Assembly (NCBI GenBank): GCA_037179515.1
Contig: JAXCGZ010016987.1
Location: 145,001 to 209,000, forward strand
DNA length: 64,000 bases
Direction: 5' to 3'
DNA from: Halocaridina rubra
Lineage: Eukaryota; Arthropoda; Malacostraca; Decapoda; Atyidae
A program made the position numbers and the translations under genes. How positions within the stretch are numbered: position 1 is the stretch's first letter; every line of letters starts with the position of its first letter. The notes under the pieces were generated by a model. That model was given only the letters and a program-made list of their open reading frames with translations, had not been told where the DNA came from and did not search any database. Below, one piece after another: positions 27,482 through 43,850 of this stretch.

Positions 27482-27568
27482 GTCTAAAATGGAACCGATC
27501 AGGAGACAGGAAGATACGAGCTTTGGGCTCTTTCCCGTAAACACAATTAGGTAATCACAATTAGGTAA

Positions 27569-28082
<514 letters not shown>

Positions 28083-29978
28083 TGGTTCGATAATGGGTGT
28101 AAAAGAGCTAAGGAGTGGAGAGACAAATGCTGGAAAAGGTATAGGAGGAGAAAAAACATAAATGCCTGGCAAACCTACAAAAGAGCAAGAAACGACTACC
28201 TAAGTAAAAGGAGAGAGGCAGAGAAAGATTATGAGAGGGACATCACCAGGAAGGCTAAAGAAAATCCCAAGCTTTTCCACAGCTTTATCAGAGGAAAACT
28301 GAAGGTAAAAGAACAGGTTTTAAGGCTAAAGAGAGCGGATGGAAGCATCACTGAGACGGACGAAGAGATCTGCAAAGAATTGAACAAGGAGTTTCAGTCA
28401 GTATTTACAGTAGAAAATACCCCACCCCCTCAGATTGCAGTGATAGAAGCTCAAGGGCCGGTATTAGAGAACATCAACCTTACAGCCACAGAGGTATGCA
28501 AAGCGCTGATGGATTTAGATGTTCATAAAGCTACAGGTCCTGATGACATATCCCCTCATGTGCTTAAAAAATGCGCAAACACAATATCAGTGGCACTAAG
28601 TATCATATTTAAGGAGTCATTGGAGTCGGGGGAGATTCCAAGATGCTGGAAACAAGCAAATGTGATACCTATCTTCAAAAAGGGAAGGAGGGATACGGCT
28701 CTGAACTATAGACCAGTTTCCTTGACCAGCATAGTTTGCAAACTTATGGAGAAACTACTAAGGAAACATATCTCTCTTCACTTGGAATCCTTCAACTTTT
28801 TGTCAGTGAGGCAACATGGCTTCAGAGAAGGAAGATCAACAGTAACAAACTTATTAGAATTTTATGATGAGGTAAGCCAAATCTTACAGGAAAGAGAGGG
28901 CTGGGCAGATTGCATATTCCTAGACTTCCAGAAAGCGTTTGACACTGTTCCACATGGGAGACTTATTAGGAAGCTGCAATCAATGGCTAGAATAGGTGGA
29001 AATGTCTTGGAATGGATAAAAACTTACTTAGAAGGAAGGGAACAGAGGGTTAGAGTAAGACACTCAGTGTCTGAATGGAGAAGAGTTAGTAGTGGAGTTC
29101 CACAGGGTTCAGTTTTAGGGCCACTTTTGTTCCTTGTATATGTAAATGACCTACCAGAGTCTGTAAATTCATTCATGAATATGTTTGCAGATGATGCAAA
29201 GATTGTGAAGAAAGTAAAAAACGAGAACAATGGTAGAGAACTTCAGGAGGATCTAAATAATCTGCATGAGTGGTCAGAAAAGTGGCTAATGAAATTCAAT
29301 ACCTCAAAATGTAAGGTAATGAGAATGGGTACAAGTGCAAGAAGGCCCAAGCTTGACTACTCGGTGGCTGGAGTACAACTTCAGGAGACAGAAAATGCGA
29401 GAGATCTAGGAGTAAACATATTGGCAGATTTGTCTCCAGAAATACATATAAATGGCGTAGTAAGGGCAGCATATGCATTCTTATCAAATGTAAGGGTAGC
29501 CTTCAGGCACATGGACAAGGAAATGTTCAGAAATATTTATGTAACCTATGTGAGGCCAAAACTCGAATATGCAGCCCCCTTTTGGAATCCGCACTTGAAA
29601 AAGCACATAGCTAAGCTTGAAAAAGTTCAAAGACATGCCACGAAACTGGTGCCAGAAATACGCAATCTCGGTTATGATGAGAGGCTGAGGGAATTAGACT
29701 TGCCATCACTCGAAGCTAGAAGAGTAAGGGGGGATATGGTGACAGTCTTTAAATTCCTTCATGGTTATGATAGAGTGGATAGGGATCGATATTTCGATAT
29801 GGCTGGCTCTAGAACTAGAGGTCATAGTTTGAAGCTTCGGAAGAAAACTTGTTTGCAGGATGTAAGGAAATACTTTTTCAGTGTAAGAGTAGTTGATAAT
29901 TGGAATTCGCTAAGCGAGGAAGTAGTTAATGCTACCTCAATCCATAGTTTTAAGGACAGGTATGAGAAGTATCACTAA
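28083..29978 (+). CDS. Family A LINE reverse transcriptase, uninterrupted 3' portion
   Basis: About 631 codons without a stop: basic linker, [59 protein letters not shown], motif [20 protein letters not shown], motif [21 protein letters not shown], catalytic [11 protein letters not shown], and the CR1-like C-terminus [14 protein letters not shown] to the stop at 29976. It lacks its own start and endonuclease. The frame stays open through the upstream (TA)n only because TATATA reads as Tyr-Ile, so that extension is not protein-coding. Confidence 0.85.
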   Translation, partial: WFDNGCKRAKEWRDKCWKRYRRRKNINAWQTYKRARNDYLSKRREAEKDYERDITRKAKENPKLFHSFIRGKLKVKEQVLRLKRADGSITETDEEICKELNKEFQSVFTVENTPPPQIAVIEAQGPVLENINLTATEVCKALMDLDVHKATGPDDISPHVLKKCANTISVALSIIFKESLESGEIPRCWKQANVIPIFKKGRRDTALNYRPVSLTSIVCKLMEKLLRKHISLHLESFNFLSVRQHGFREGRSTVTNLLEFYDEVSQILQEREGWADCIFLDFQKAFDTVPHGRLIRKLQSMARIGGNVLEWIKTYLEGREQRVRVRHSVSEWRRVSSGVPQGSVLGPLLFLVYVNDLPESVNSFMNMFADDAKIVKKVKNENNGRELQEDLNNLHEWSEKWLMKFNTSKCKVMRMGTSARRPKLDYSVAGVQLQETENARDLGVNILADLSPEIHINGVVRAAYAFLSNVRVAFRHMDKEMFRNIYVTYVRPKLEYAAPFWNPHLKKHIAKLEKVQRHATKLVPEIRNLGYDERLRELDLPSLEARRVRGDMVTVFKFLHGYDRVDRDRYFDMAGSRTRGHSLKLRKKTCLQDVRKYFFSVRVVDNWNSLSEEVVNATSIHSFKDRYEKYH

Positions 29979-30072
29979 GTCTAAAAATGGAACCGATCAG
30001 GAGACGGGAAGATACGAGCTTTGGGCTCTTTCCCGTAAACACAATTAGGTAATCAATTAGGTAATCACATAT
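28083..30072 (+). mobile_element. Family A LINE, 5'-truncated plus copy with open RT
   Basis: Starts abruptly at TGGTTCGATAATGGG in the RT linker and ends in the AATTAGGTAATCAC tail near 30068. The sequence is very close to 36848-38845, so both are recent copies of one subfamily. Confidence 0.92.
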
Positions 30073-30360
<288 letters not shown>

Positions 30361-31532
30361 GAATCATTTTTTACACCGGAAGGGACTCGAACCTAGGACT
30401 TATGATTACTAAGTCAACGCGCTACCATTACACCACAGAAGGTTAAAAGGAATCCAACCTTATAGCTTATGTGTGCTATACTTAGGAATGAACGCATTCT
30501 AACTGAATGCCACTATGTTCATATTACAGATTCCCCAACCTCACTCGTGGCTTCATTTTAGCATTTAATTCAAATCCCAATCTCATTCGGGCCATGAAAT
30601 TATCAAATAAGCACATTACATATGTGAAAACATGAATCATTCTTTACCCCGACCGGAACTTGAACCTAGGACTTATGATTACTAAGTCAAGGCGTTACCA
30701 CTACACCACAGAAGGTTAAAAGGAATCCAACCTTATAGCTTATATCTGCTATACTTAGGAATGAACGCATTCTAACTGAATGCCACTATGTTCATATTAC
30801 AGATTCCCGAACCTCACTCGTGGCTTCATTTTAGCATTTAATTCAAATCCCAATCTCATTCGGGCCATGAAATTATCAAATAAGCACATTACATATGTGA
30901 AAGCATGAATCAATTTTTACCCCGACAGGGACTCGAACCTAGGACTTATGATTACTAAGTCAAGGCGTTACCACTACACCACAGAAGGTTAAAAGGAATC
31001 CAACCTTATAGCTTATATCTGCTATACTTAGGAATGAACGCATTCTAACTGAATGCCACTATGTTCATATTACAGATTCCCCAACCTCACTTGTGGCTTC
31101 ATTTTAGCATTTAATTCAAATCCCAATCTCATTCGGGCCATGAACTTATCAAATAAGCACATTACATATGTGAAAACATGAATAATTTTTTACCCCGACC
31201 GGGACTCGAACCTAGGACTTATGATTACTAAGTCAAGGCGCTACCACTACACCACAGAAGGTTAAAAGGAATCCAACCTTATAGCTTATATCTGCTATAC
31301 TTAGGAATGAACGCATTCTAACTGAATGCCACTATGTTTATATTGCAGATTCCCCAACCTCACTCGCGGCTTCATTTTAGCATTTAATTCATATCCCAAT
31401 CTCATTCGGGCCATGAAATTATCAAATAAGCACATTACATATGTGAAAAAATGAATAATTTTTTACCCCAACCGGGACTCGAACCTAGGACTGAGGATTA
31501 CTAAGTCATGGCGCTACCACTACACCACAGAA
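30361..31532 (-). repeat. tRNA-like repeat, minus arm of array 2
   Basis: Five minus-oriented heads (near 30371, 30647, 30919, 31191 and 31465) with ~273-bp spacing. These units have the shorter head GGTGTAGTGGTAGCGCC (the complement reads GGCGCTACCACTACACC) instead of GGTGTGTAGTTGGTAGCG, so this arm is a homogeneous subtype unlike the plus arm of the same array. The arm ends at CACAGAAGGT where orientation flips. Confidence 0.9.
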
Positions 31533-33880
<2,348 letters not shown>

Positions 33881-34158
33881 ATTACTTAATTGTGCTTACG
33901 GGAAAGAGCCCAAAGCTCGTACCTTCGAGTCTCCTGATCAGTTCCATTTTGTACATAGTGATACTTGTCATATCCGTCCTTAAAGCTTTGGCTAGAGTTA
34001 GCATAAACTACCTTCTTGCTTAGCGAATTCCAGTTATCAACTACACTTACACTGAAAAAGTACATCTTTACATCCTGGAAAGAAGTTTTCTTACGAAGCT
34101 TCAAACTATGTCCTCTAGCTCTAGAGCCAGCCATATCAAAACATCGATCCCTATCCAA
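33881..34158 (-). mobile_element. Family A LINE, 3'-terminal minus fragment
   Basis: Begins with the tail complement (GTGATTACTTAATTGTG) and encodes on the minus strand DRDRCFDMAGSRARGHSLKL and the C-terminal [14 protein letters not shown]. Only the last ~90 codons and tail are present. It abuts the 5' end of the full-length plus copy. Confidence 0.88.
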
Positions 34159-34838
34159 GTTCTGCCTTGAAGGAAATCTAGAAGAGTTGCCAGAGGTGGA
34201 GCCATCACATCACATTGCCTAATTTTTTGTGTAAACTGGGGAAAGCTCTTGAGCCGTTTACCTGATCCTGTGGTTCTATATATTGTTAAAATCAGTATCC
34301 GTCCCATTTATATTAACTAGTTAGTTAGTTTGATACACGAAATAATTGAATAATAAAAAAAAAAACAAATATCCACCTGTCAACAGTACTGAGTTAAGTT
34401 GCCAAGTAGCACAACTGTCTTATTTTCTTCATTTTTTTGCTTTTCTTTTAGCTTTCTCTTTTACAATTTTTTTTTTATTTTGTATATATATTGAGTTAAA
34501 TGTAAAGTCTAATCCCGTGATAACATATCTTGGTTAGCAAGTGAGTTTATCAGTTAGGAAGAATATATAGCAGAAACAGGTGGGTGGCACCTCAAACACA
34601 AATTCGAATTTTCCTTCAGGTTTGACTTTTGTTTTTCTTTTTCTTTTTATACTTAAATTACCATGGTCAAGTTTTTAAGTTAAGATGTGTGTTACCAGAA
34701 AAGAGATAAACTGAGCCACTAAATAGCACTTATATGGAGATATAACAATTCTGTGTGAAGTTCAATTAAAAGTTTTTCTCTTTTTTTTTTCCTCTTTCTC
34801 GTCTTCTTTCTATATTCAGTGAGAGGGAGAACGTAAAA

Positions 34839-35917
34839 ATGACGCCATCTCTGTCCCAAACCTCTCCCACCCATGGGTCGGGAGGAGGGGTAGCCATCAG
34901 GGGACTTAAACAGAGAATCAAGAAGTTAGAGGAAATGGTTATAAGCCTTGATGATAAAATTCGGAATATGGATGGAGAAATGAAAGAGAATGAAACACTC
35001 AGAGAACAAATAAGATCTTTGGAGGAAGCAAATAAAGCACAAGGGCAGGAGAGAAAGGAACTAGAAAAAAGAATAAAGAAGCTGGAAGGGGAAAAGAGTC
35101 AACTAGAATCTAGAATTTCTAAACAAGAAGATAAAAACAAACAGCTGAATGACAACCTAAAGGAATTAGATGTTAGTTCACTGCTCTCTTCTGAGAGAGA
35201 CGAGATTGCTGCTTGGAATGTCCAGATTAAGGAAAACATTGAACAGTTCAGAAAAGAGTCCCAGGAGCTGAATATGGAAAATGATGCCATGAAAACTTCC
35301 TTTGCTGATGCACTAAAGGGGAATGTGGCAGTAAAAGAGGCTGTAAAGGTGGTGGCACTGGAAAACATACAAACAGTTGACTATAAAGAGACAGTAATCG
35401 AAAAAATGAAAGACGTTGTGATGGAAAGGGCAAACCCACTCATCAGACAGGCACTTGATAAGGAGAAGACAGTGGTAATCTCAGGCATAAGTGAATCCCA
35501 GGAGCCAACATGGCAGGGGAGACTTGAAGAAAATAAAGCTAGGGTTGTAGACCTGATAAGAAAGCTTGGAGTAGTATGTGGTCCTGAGGATATTGTAAAC
35601 ATACACCAACTAGGTAAATATTCGAGGGAAGGAAAGCCGAGACCAACAAAAGTAGCCTTTGAGAGAGGGGAAACATGTAGGGAAATATTGTTGAGAAAAA
35701 AAGTCTAGAAGACCTTCAAGAATGCAAAGAAGTGTTCATTAGATGATACAGAACACAGGAAGAGATGGGAAAGATAAAAAACTTGTTGCAAGAGGCAAGA
35801 AGGTTAAATGATGAAAGAAATGAAGAAGAGAAGAAAAATTTTCATTACAGAGTACTTCCAGACAAAGGGGAGATAAAGAAGATAATGACAGAAGATCAGG
35901 GGATGGGGCCTCATTAA
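34839..35917 (+). pseudogene. Family A ORF1: coiled-coil nucleic-acid-binding protein, frameshifted
   Basis: The ATG at 34839 opens 289 codons. Residues ~25-140 are a Lys/Glu-rich coiled coil (RIKKLEEMVISLDDKIRN; LEKRIKKLEGEKSQLESRIS). Residues ~205-289 form a compact domain (KTVVISGISESQEPTWQG, GPEDIVNIHQLGKYSREGKP) like the RRM-type C-terminal domain of LINE ORF1 proteins. The frame ends at 35708 after an A7 run. In the -1 frame the protein similarity continues (SLEDLQECKEVFIR), then hits TGA near 35743 and resumes to ~35917, so the copy carries a one-base indel and a stop. Its role in the element is RNA binding and particle formation, by family knowledge. Confidence 0.75.
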
Positions 35918-35919
35918 GA

Positions 35920-38742
35920 TTGTTATACACAAATGCTGATGGATTAGCTGGTAAGGCAGTAGAATTAAAAGATAGGATTCACAACAGTAAGGCAGATATA
36001 GTAGCAATTACAGAGACTAAGTTGAGTGAGGACATAAACAGTGTCACAGTTTTTCCTAAGGGCTTCAGAATACTAAGGGTTGAAAGATCTGAGAGGACTG
36101 GTGGAGGGATAGCACTGCTCATAAGTGAGAGGATTCAAGTTGAAGAAATAAACTTAGCTATAGAAAGTGAGTTCAAGGAATTTCTTGTTGCTCGCATAAA
36201 TACTGGGTCAGAGAGCATTATAATAACTGTTGTATACAACCCACCAAGGAACCAAAATAGGCTTGAAGTTTATGAGGAAAGTCATATAGGTACTATTGAA
36301 GTCATAAACTCAGTTGTTAACATGGCACGGGAAAAAAAATGTAGGATTTTGATTATGGGAGACTTTAATCATAAAGAGATAGATTGGATAAATCTTGACC
36401 CACACAGTGGTGAGGACTCATTCGGGGCAAGATTCCTAGATTGCGTACAAGGGAATTTCCTACACCAACATGTAATGGAACCAACAAGGGCCAGGGGTGG
36501 GGATGAGCCATCACTACTTGATCTAGTGTTCACAGATAATGTGTTGGATATTGAAAATATTGAGTATGAACCACCAATTGGAAAGAGTGACCACTGTGTG
36601 TTGTTGATGGAGTATATCATTGAAGATATTCTTCCTGAGAGTAGAGGCACTGAGGACATGAGGAGGAACTATCCGAAAGGAGATTACATCAAAATGAATG
36701 AGCTTTTTGCCGTTATTGACTGGAGAACATTATTTTACAACAAATCTGTACAAGAAATGTATGACATCTTTTGTGAGAAATATGGGAAGATAGTAGATTG
36801 CTGCATACTTGTCACCAAAGTAGGTGTAATTCATGCCAGAGAGAAATGGTTCGATAATGGGTGTAAAAGAGCTAATTAGTGGAGAGACAAATGCTGGAAA
36901 AGGTATAGGAGGAGAAAAAACAAAAATGCCTGGCAAACCTACAAAAGAGCAAGAAATGACTACCTAATTAAAAGGAGAGAGGCAGAGAGAGATTATGAGA
37001 GGGACATCACCAGGAAGGCTAAAGAAAATCCCAAGCTTTTCCACAGCTTTATCAGAGGAAAACTGAAGGTAAAAGAACAGGTTTTAAGGCTAAAGAGAGC
37101 GGATGGAAGCATCACTGAGACGGATGAAGAGATCTGCAAAGAATTGAACAAGGAGTTTCAGTCAATATTTACAGTAGAAAATACCCCACCCCCTCAGATT
37201 GCAGTGATAGAAGCTCAAGGGCCGGTATTAGAGAACATCAACCTTACAGCCACAGAGGTATGCAAAGCGCTGATGGATTTAGATGTTCATAAAGCTACAG
37301 GTCCTGATGACATATCCCCTCATGTGCTTAAAAAATGCGCAAACACAATATCAGTGGCACTAAGTATCATATTTAAGGAGTCACTGGAGTCGGGGGAGAT
37401 TCCAAGATGCTGGAAACAAACAAATGTGATACCTATCTTCAAAAAGGGAAGGAGGGATACGGCTCTGAACTATAGACCAGTTTCCTTGACCAGCATAGTT
37501 TGCAAAGTTATGGAGAAACTACTAAGGAAACATATCTCTCTTCACTTGGAATCCTTCAACTTTTTGTCAGTGAGGCAACATGGCTTCAGAGAAGGTAGAT
37601 CAACAGTAACAAACTTATTAGAATTTTATGATGAGGTAAGCCAAATCTTACAGGAAAGAGAGGGCTGGGCAGATTGCATATTCCTAGACTTCCAGAAAGC
37701 ATTTGACACTGTTCCACATGGGAGACTTATTAGGAAGCTGCACTCAATGGCTAGAATAGGTGGAAATGTTTTGGAATGGATAAAAACTTACTTAGAAGGA
37801 AGGGAACAGAGGGTTAGAGTAAGACACTCAGTGTCTGAATGGAGAAGAGTTAGTAGTGGAGTTCCACAGGGTTCAGTTTTAGGGCCACTTTTGTTCCTTG
37901 TATATGTAAATGACCTACCAGAGTCTGTAAATTCATTCATGAATATGTTTGCAGATGATGCAAAGATTGTGAAGAAAGCAAAAAACGAGAACAATGGTAG
38001 AGAACTTCAGGAGGATCTAAATAATCTGCATGAGTGGTCAGAAAAGTGGCTAATGAAATTCAATACTTCAAAATGTAAGGTAATGAGAATGGGTACAAGT
38101 GCAAGAAGGCCCAAGCTTGACTACTCGGTGGCTGGAGTACAACTTCAAGAGACAGAAAATGAGAGAGATCTAGGAGTAAACATACTGGCAGATTTGTCTC
38201 CAGAAATACATATAAATGGCATAGTAAGGGCAGCATATGCATTCTTATCAAATGTAAGGGTAGCCTTCAGGCACATGGACAAGGAAATGTTCAGAAATAT
38301 ATATGTAACCTATGTGAGGCCAAAACTCGAATATGCAGCCCCCTTTTGGAATCCGCACTTGAAAAAGCACATAGCTAAGCTTGAAAAAGTTCAAAGACAT
38401 GCCACGAAACTGGTGCCAGAAATACGCAATCTCAGTTATGATGAGAGGCTGAGGGAATTAGACTTACCATCACTCGAAGCTAGAAGAGTAAGGGGGGATA
38501 TGGTGACAGTCTTTAAATTCCTTCATGGTTATGATAGAGTGGATAGGGATCGATATTTCGATATGGCTGGCTCTAGAACTAGAGGTCATAGTTTGAAGCT
38601 TCGTAAGAAAACTTCTTTGCAGGATGTAAGGAAATACTTTTTCAGTGTAAGAGTAGTTGATAATTGGAATTTGCTAAGCGAGGAGGTAGTTAATGCTATC
38701 TCAATCCATAGTTTTAAGGACAGGTATGATAAGTATCACTAA
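35920..38742 (+). pseudogene. Family A ORF2: endonuclease-reverse transcriptase with one TAG
   Basis: One frame of about 940 codons interrupted only by TAG at 36877, where related copies read AAGGAG instead of AATTAG. Endonuclease motifs are YTNADGLAGK, ITETKLSEDINSV (catalytic Glu), RSERTGGGIALLISERI, GDFNHKEIDWINLDPHSGED, LLDLVFTDNVLDI and GKSDHCVLLMEY. RT motifs are [19 protein letters not shown] (~37681), [15 protein letters not shown] (~37855) and [11 protein letters not shown] (~37945). The C-terminus runs to DRYDKYH. The true start is uncertain: there is no ATG near the beginning, and the frame is open a little upstream of 35920. Confidence 0.88.
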
Positions 38743-39038
38743 GTCTAAAATGGAACCGATCAGGAGACGGGAGGATACGCGCTTTGGACTCTTTCCCGTA
38801 AACACAATTAGGTAATCACAATTAGGTAATCACTCTATCAACCATGAAGGAATTTAAAGACTGTCACCTTATCCTCTCTCAATCTTCTAGCTTCGAGTGA
38901 TTTTAAGTCTAAACTTTCAGCCTCTCATCATAACTGAGATTACGTATTTCCGGCACCAGTTTCGTTGCATGTTTCTGAACTTTTTCAAGCTTAGCTATAT
39001 GCTTTTTCATGTCCGGATTAAAAAAAGGGGCTGCATAT

Positions 39039-41380
39039 TTAAGTTTTGGCCTCACTTAGGTTACATAAATATTTCTGAACATTTCCTTGTCCATGTGCCT
39101 GAAGGCTACCCTTAATAGTTGATAAGAAAGCATTTGCTGCCCTGACTATGCCATTTATATGTATTTCTGGAAACAAATCTGCCAGTATGTTTACTCCTAG
39201 ATCTCTCTCATTTTCTGTCTCTTGAAGTTGTACTCCTTCCATCGAGTAGTCAAGCTTGGGCCTTCTCTCACTTGTAACCATTCTTATTACCTTACTTTTG
39301 AAGTATTGAATTTCATTAGCCACTTTTCTCACTACTCATGGAGACTATTTAGATCTTCCTGAAGTTCTCTACTATTTTTCTCGTATCTTACTTTCTTCAC
39401 AATCTTTGCATCATCTGCAAACATATTCATGAATGAATTTACAGACTCTGGTAGGTTATTTCCATATACAAGGAACAAAATTGGCCTTAAAATTGAACCC
39501 TGTTTTCCTTGTTAGTTTTTATCCATTCCAAGACATTTCTACCTACTCTAGCCATTGCTTGCAGTTTCTTAATAAGTCTCCCTTGTAGAACAGTGTCAAA
39601 TGCTTTCTGGAAGTCTAAGAATATGCAATCTACCCAGCCCTGTGAAATTCGGCTTACCTTATCATAAAACTCTAATAAGTTTGTTAATGTTGATCTACCT
39701 TCTCTAAAGCCATGTTGTCTCACTGACGAAAAGTTGAAGGATTCCAAGTGAAGAGAGATATGTATCCTTAGGAGTTTCTCCATAACTTTGCAAACTATGC
39801 TGGTCAAGGAAACTGGTCTATAGTTTAGAGCTGTATCTCTCCTTCCCTTTTTGAAGGTAAGTATCACGTTTGCTTGTTTCCAGCAAGTGACTTTTTAAAT
39901 ATGATACTTAGTGCAACTGATATTGAGTTTGTGTATTTTTTAAGTACATGAAGGGATATATCATCAGGACCTGTAGGTTTATGGACATCTAACTCCATCA
40001 GCACTTTGCATACTTCTGCGGCTGAAAAGTCGATGTTTATCAATGCTGGCCCATGAGCTTCTGTCTCTGCAATTTGGGGGTGGGGTGGGGTATTTTCTAA
40101 TGTAAATACTGACTGAAATTCCTTGTTAAATTCTTTGCAAATCTCTTCATCCGTCTCAGTAATGTTTCCATCCACTCTCTTAAGCCTTAAAACCTGTTCT
40201 TTTACCTTCAGTTTTCCTCTGAAAGAGCTGTAGAAAAGCTTGGGATTTCCTTTTGCCTTCCTGGTGATGTTCCTTACATAGTCTCTCTCTGCCTCTCTTC
40301 TTTTACTTAGGTAATCATTTCTTGCTCTTTTGTAGGTTTGCTAGGCATTTTTGTTTTTTCTCCTCCTATACCTTTTCCAGCATTTGTCTCTCCACTCCTT
40401 AGCTCTTTTGCACTCATTATCAAACCATTTCTCTCTGGCATGAATTCCATCTACTTTGGTGACAGGTATGCAGCAATGTACTATCTTCCCATATTTCTCT
40501 CAAAAGATGTCGTACGTTTCTTGTACAGATTTGTTGTAGAATAAGGTCTTTCTGTCAATAACTGCAAAAAGCTCACTTATTTTGATGTGATCTCATTTTG
40601 GATGGTTCCTCCTCATGACCTCAGTGCCTCTACTCTCAGGCAGAATATCTTCAATGATATACTCCATCAACAACACACACAGTGGTCACTCTTTCCAATT
40701 TGTGGTTCATACTCAATTTTTTCAATATCCAACACGTTATCTGTGAATACTAGATCAAGTAGTGATCGCTCATACCCACTCCTGGCCCTCGTTGGTTCCA
40801 ATACATGTTGGTGTAGGAAATTCCCTTGTACGCAATCTAGGAATCTTGCCCCGAATGAGTCCTCACCACTGCGTGGGTCAAGATTTATCCAATCTATCTC
40901 TTTACGATTAAAATTTTCCATTATCAAAATCCTACATTTTCTCTCTCGTGCCATGTTAACAACTGAGTTTTTGACTTAAATAGTCCCTATGTAACATTCC
41001 TCATAAACTTCTAGCCTATGTTGTTTTCATGGTGGGTTATATAAAGAGTTATTATAATGCTCTCTGATCCAGTATTTATGCGAGCAACAAGAAATTCCTT
41101 GAACTCACTTTCTATATCCAAGTTTATTTCTTCAACCTGATTCCTTTCACTTATGAGCAGTGCTATCCCTCCACCAATCCTCTCAGATCTTTCAACCCTT
41201 AATATTCTGAAGCCCTTAGAAAAACTGTGATACTGGTTATGTCCTCACTCAGCTTAGTCTCTGTAACTGCCACTATATCTGCCTTACTGTTGTGAATCCT
41301 ATCTTTTAATTCTACTGCCTTACTAGCTAATCCATCAGCATTTTGCATAACAGTTTTAATAAGGCCCCATCCCCTGATGT
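39039..41380 (-). pseudogene. Family A ORF2, broken
   Basis: Fragments in order on the minus strand: endonuclease N-terminal part (~41380-41000, out of frame), 40667-40954 (ENFNRKEIDWINLDPRSGED; Asn-Phe-Asn in place of the usual GDFN Asp), 39864-40175 (ELDVHKPTGPDDISLHVLKK), 39487-39867 ([19 protein letters not shown]) and 39039-39332 (RT C-terminus). The FADD region near 39400-39430 lies between frames. The GDFN change and indels rule out activity. Confidence 0.8.
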
Positions 41381-41632
41381 TCTGTCATTATCTATCTTAT
41401 CTCCCCTTAGTCTGGAAGAACTCTGAAATGAAAATTTTTCTTCTCTTCTTCATTTCTTTTCTCATTTAACCTTCTTGCCTTTTGCAACAAGTTTTTGATC
41501 CTTTCCCTCTCTTCCTGTGTTCTGTACTGTCTACTGAACACCTCTTTGAGTTCTTGAAGGTCTTTAGACTTTTTTCCTCATCAATATTTCTCTACATGTT
41601 TCCCCTCTCTCAAAGGCTACTTTTGTTGGTCT

Positions 41633-42539
41633 CTACTTTCCCTCCCTCGAATACTTGCCTAGTTGGTGAATATTTACAATATCCTCAGGACCATAAACTA
41701 CTCCAAGTTTTGTTATCAGGTCTACAACCCTAGCTTTATTTTCTTCAAGTTTCCCCTGCCATGTTGGCTCCTGGGATTCGCTTATGCCTAAGGTTACCAC
41801 TGTCTTCTCTTTATTAAGTGCCTGTTTAATTAGTGGATTTGCCCTTTCCATCATAATGTCTTTCACTTTTTTCTATTATTGTTTCTTTATTGTCAGCTGT
41901 TTGTATGTTTTCCAGTGCCACCACCTTCAAAGCCTCTTTTACAGTCACATTTCACTTTAGTGCATGAGCAAAGGAAGTTTTCATGGTATTATGTTCCGTA
42001 TTCAGCTCATGAAACTCTTTTCTAAACTGTTCAATGTTTTCCTTAATCTGAACATTCCAAGCTGCAATCTCGTCTCTTTCAGAGGAGAGCAGTGAACTAA
42101 CATTTAATTTATTTAGGTTGTCATTCAGCTGTTTGTTGTTATCTTCTTGTTTAGAAATTCTGGTTTCTAGTTAACCCTTTTCTCTTTCCAGTTTCTTTAT
42201 TCATTTTTCTAGTTCTTTTCTCTTCTGCCCTTCTACTTTATATGCTTCCTCCAAATATCTTATTTCCTCTTTGAGTGTTTCATTCTCTTTTATTCCTCTA
42301 TCCATACTCCGAATCTTATCATCAAGGCTTATAACCATTGCCTCTAAATTCTTGATTTTCTGTTTTAATATCCAAATAGCTACTCCTCCTCCTGCTGCTA
42401 CATCCCATGGAGATCCTCTTTCATCCCCTCCCCAACCAATGGGTGGGGAGTGGGTTTGGGACAGAGATGGCCTCATTTCCATGTTTTCCCTTTCACAGAA
42501 TATAGAAAGAAGCAGAAGAAGAAGAGAATGAGAAAACAA
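41633..42539 (-). pseudogene. Family A ORF1, broken
   Basis: Two frames: 42201-42539 with a coiled-coil start (LKQKIKNLEAMVISLDDKIR) and 41633-41866 with the C-terminal domain (KTVVTLGISESQEPTWQGKL, GPEDIVNIHQLGKYSREGK). The central coiled coil (41870-42200) is recognisable but shifted, with stops. Confidence 0.75.
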
Positions 42540-43155
42540 GAGAGAAAAGCTTTTATTTAAGCTTCACAAAGAACTTCTATATCTATATATAGGAAATATT
42601 TAGTTATTCCATTCATCTCTTTTCTGGTAACACTCATCCTAACTTAAAATTCAACTTTGGTAATTTGGGGGAGGAAAATGCAAAAAAAAAAAAAAAAAAA
42701 AAAAAAAAGTACTTGAAGGAAAATTCGAATTTGTGTCTGAGGAGACACCCACCTGTTTCCGCTATATATTCTTCTTAAAGGATAAACTCACTTGCTAACC
42801 AAGGTATGTTATCCCAGGATCAGACTTTATAATTAACTCAATATATACAAAATAGAAAAAAATAATAAAAGAGAAAGCTAAAAGAAAAAAAAATAAGGCA
42901 TCTGTGCTACTTTGCAACTTAACTCAGAACAGTTAACAGGTGTATTTTTGGTATTTATTTAATTATTGAATTATTTCGTGTATCGAACTAACTATCAAGT
43001 TAATATAAATGAGAAGGATACTGATTTTAAAAATATATGGAACCACAGGATCAGGTAAATGGCTGTAAGAGCTCTACCCAATTTACACAATAAATTAGGT
43101 AATGTGATATGATGGCTTCACCTTTGGCAACTCTTCTAAACTTCCTTCAAGGCAG

Positions 43156-43850
<695 letters not shown>

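Larger units (their letters stand above)
25030..27568 (+). mobile_element. Family A LINE, 5'-truncated plus copy
   Basis: Begins inside the endonuclease (EVKNSVVNIA-like), runs through RT and ends with two copies of the tail unit (CACAATTAGGTAATCACAAT) at about 27540-27568. The 5' half is damaged (stops at ~25643 and through 25900), whereas the 3' half is open for 410 codons. The tail passes straight into (CA)n and (TA)n. Confidence 0.9.
34162..38845 (+). mobile_element. Family A LINE (CR1/L2-like), full length
   Basis: About 4.7 kb: a 5' UTR of ~0.68 kb (34162-34838), ORF1 (coiled coil), ORF2 (APE endonuclease, RT), a short 3' UTR and two tail units AATTAGGTAATCAC. The 5' end is placed where this copy and the minus copy ending at ~43155 begin to match (CTGCCTTGAAGGAA). 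CR1/L2-like assignment rests on the tandem-unit 3' tail, APE endonuclease and RT C-terminus; I could not test it by phylogeny. It lies in the large intron of the MFSD12-like gene in sense orientation. Confidence 0.9.
38846..43155 (-). mobile_element. Family A LINE, near full-length minus copy, decayed
   Basis: Read on the minus strand: 5' UTR (43155-42540), ORF1 pieces, endonuclease, RT, ending inside the 3' coding region at 38846. It meets the plus copy tail to tail at 38845/38846. The 5' UTR includes an A27-28 run (42681-42708) absent from the plus copy. Many stops and indels are present, and the extreme 3' end with the tail is missing. Confidence 0.88.

Noticed and set aside
35690..35720. 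Programmed -1 frameshift at the A7 run ending ORF1 (similarity continues in the -1 frame)
   Set aside because: A TGA follows soon after in the -1 frame, and the related minus copy (~41590-41560) has a different A-run length and another indel. Random decay at a homopolymer explains it better, though a larger copy set could reopen the question.
36369..36659. Antisense open frame of 96 codons recurring in several family A copies (also near 14383, 25122, 29024 and 37788)
   Set aside because: It recurs because it is the exact reverse of conserved endonuclease or RT coding sequence; no independent coding signal.
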